Part shown: positions 4,138-5,007 of the stretch, piece after piece
Position numbering within the stretch: the stretch's first letter is position 1
How the letters are laid out: each line of letters begins with the position of its first letter
Source of the DNA: an uncultured Anaerolineae bacterium
Lineage (GTDB): Bacteria; Chloroflexota; Anaerolineae; Anaerolineales; UBA4823
DNA: 5,007 bases
NCBI GenBank assembly: GCA_937129505.1
Contig: CAKZNJ010000037.1
Coordinates: 1 to 5,007, forward strand
Reading direction: 5' to 3'
Notes under the pieces: model-generated
What the model was told of the DNA's origin: nothing
The model's database searches: none
The model's input: only the letters and a program-made list of their open reading frames with translations
Position numbers and translations under genes: made by a program

Positions 4138-5007
4138 ATGGCACAAGCTGAAACCACCATCAGTGGCGATCGTCGCCTGTACGCCCGCAAAAGCTCTGGG
4201 CTGGTGCGCACCATTGGTGTCTTCGGCGCCATGGTATTCGGCGTCCACTGCATCAGCCTATCTTCATCAGGTTTGATCCCCTATTCATGGGTGGCGGGCG
4301 TCTGGCCAGGCAGCAGCATCATTGGCGTTTTGACTGTGGCAATGATCCTCTGTCTCTTCCACGCTTACACCTACGCAGCAATTGGGGCGACGATGCCGCG
4401 TTCTGCTGCAGATTACACCCTTGCCAGCCGCACCCTGAACGCACCGCTTGCCTTTGCAGCTAGCTGGACCTTGGTCATCTTCAGTGCAATGGTTGCCGGC
4501 GCGCTAATCGCTTGGATTCCCAGCAGCGCTTTACCCACCTTGATGCAGACGATGGGTATCGTGCTGAACAATCAAGGGATGTTGGACTTCGCGGCTTGGT
4601 CGCAGTCTGCCACCGGTATCATTGTGATCGGCACGATCTGCACCATCATCACCTTCGTAACCATGATCCTGCCCACTCGCTCAATCTTGCGCATTCTCGA
4701 GGTTGGATTCTTCCTCGGTTTGCTCGCTTGGGTGGTGATCTACTTCCAACTCGGCACTGCCCCGGCGGATGCCTTCCCGGCAGCGTGGGATAAATTTATG
4801 GGCGCCGGCAGTTACGCCAGCCGCATTGAGCTGGCAAAACAAACCGGCATGGTGATCAATCCCAACGTGGCAGTGATGACCTTGGCGGGGTTGATCATGG
4901 GCTTCTGGATTTTCTACGGCTACTACATTCCTACTTTCTTTGCTGGTGAGGTCAAGCAAGCCGAAACTACTCTCATCGCCGGTAGCTGGTCTTCATTAAT
5001 CGTGACC
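4138..5007 (+). CDS. APC-superfamily permease, probable amino acid transporter (3' end outside the window)
   Basis: The frame is open from the ATG at 4138 to the window edge, giving 290 residues of a longer protein. After a polar 20-residue N-terminus come about six hydrophobic helices, at roughly 21-45, 60-84, 102-126, 160-178, 185-204 and 243-268, with a seventh beginning at the edge. APC landmarks are SGLVRTIGVFGAMVFG before and in helix 1, MPRSAADYTLASRTL (86-100) after helix 2, and GEVKQAETT (270-278) after helix 6, equivalent to the common GEVKNP motif. The usual glycine-rich G-x-G segment of helix 1 is replaced by GVHCISLSSSG (about 35-45), so substrate contacts probably differ from model members. 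It would import or exchange an amino acid or related amine across the cytoplasmic membrane. It follows a GntR/UTRA regulator by 141 bases with no terminator seen, so it is probably under that regulator. The substrate is not assignable. Confidence 0.88.
   Translation, partial: MAQAETTISGDRRLYARKSSGLVRTIGVFGAMVFGVHCISLSSSGLIPYSWVAGVWPGSSIIGVLTVAMILCLFHAYTYAAIGATMPRSAADYTLASRTLNAPLAFAASWTLVIFSAMVAGALIAWIPSSALPTLMQTMGIVLNNQGMLDFAAWSQSATGIIVIGTICTIITFVTMILPTRSILRILEVGFFLGLLAWVVIYFQLGTAPADAFPAAWDKFMGAGSYASRIELAKQTGMVINPNVAVMTLAGLIMGFWIFYGYYIPTFFAGEVKQAETTLIAGSWSSLIVT

Overview
The window looks like chromosomal DNA of a free-living bacterium, most likely Chloroflexota and perhaps Anaerolineae. That placement rests on the general look of the proteins and the gene mix, not on a marker gene, so confidence is moderate. 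Base composition is mid-range. Ribosome-binding sites of the AGGAGG type precede several genes. No IS, CRISPR, tRNA or rRNA is visible.

Left third (10-1683, + strand): a compact housekeeping cluster of tsaE, tsaB and rimI with overlapping gene ends (a 1-base TAATG overlap, then about 20 bases). TsaE and TsaB belong to the machinery that makes the N6-threonylcarbamoyladenosine (t6A) modification of ANN-decoding tRNAs. RimI is a GNAT N-acetyltransferase commonly encoded beside tsaB. TsaD, the catalytic partner, is not in the window.

Middle (1696-2737, - strand): three reverse-strand units. A small zinc-ribbon membrane protein (2336-2737) has its own promoter-like sequence and ribosome-binding site. 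Next comes a complete small cupin of the DHCW-motif type (1924-2253). Directly after the cupin stop codon lies the C-terminal tail of a sensor histidine kinase (1696-1923), with no upstream part of that kinase anywhere in the window. It is best read as a decayed or truncated remnant at a rearrangement junction.

Right half (2738-5007, + strand): a 464-base intergenic region, a GntR/HutC-family regulator (3202-3996) and the first 290 residues of an APC-superfamily amino-acid-type permease (4138 to the window edge). The intergenic region carries a good sigma-70-like promoter and four copies of a TACCACTTTG box. Two copies are embedded in near-identical 20-base sites with an internal 7-base direct repeat. 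One inverted copy abuts the regulator start codon, and one lies inside the putative promoter of the divergent zinc-ribbon gene. The simplest reading is an autoregulated GntR regulator that controls the adjacent permease and possibly the divergent membrane protein. The operator copies around the regulator start can also fold in the mRNA into a stem that would cover its ribosome-binding region.

No complete new defence or mobile system is visible. The most noteworthy items are the four-box regulatory region and the cupin/histidine-kinase junction.
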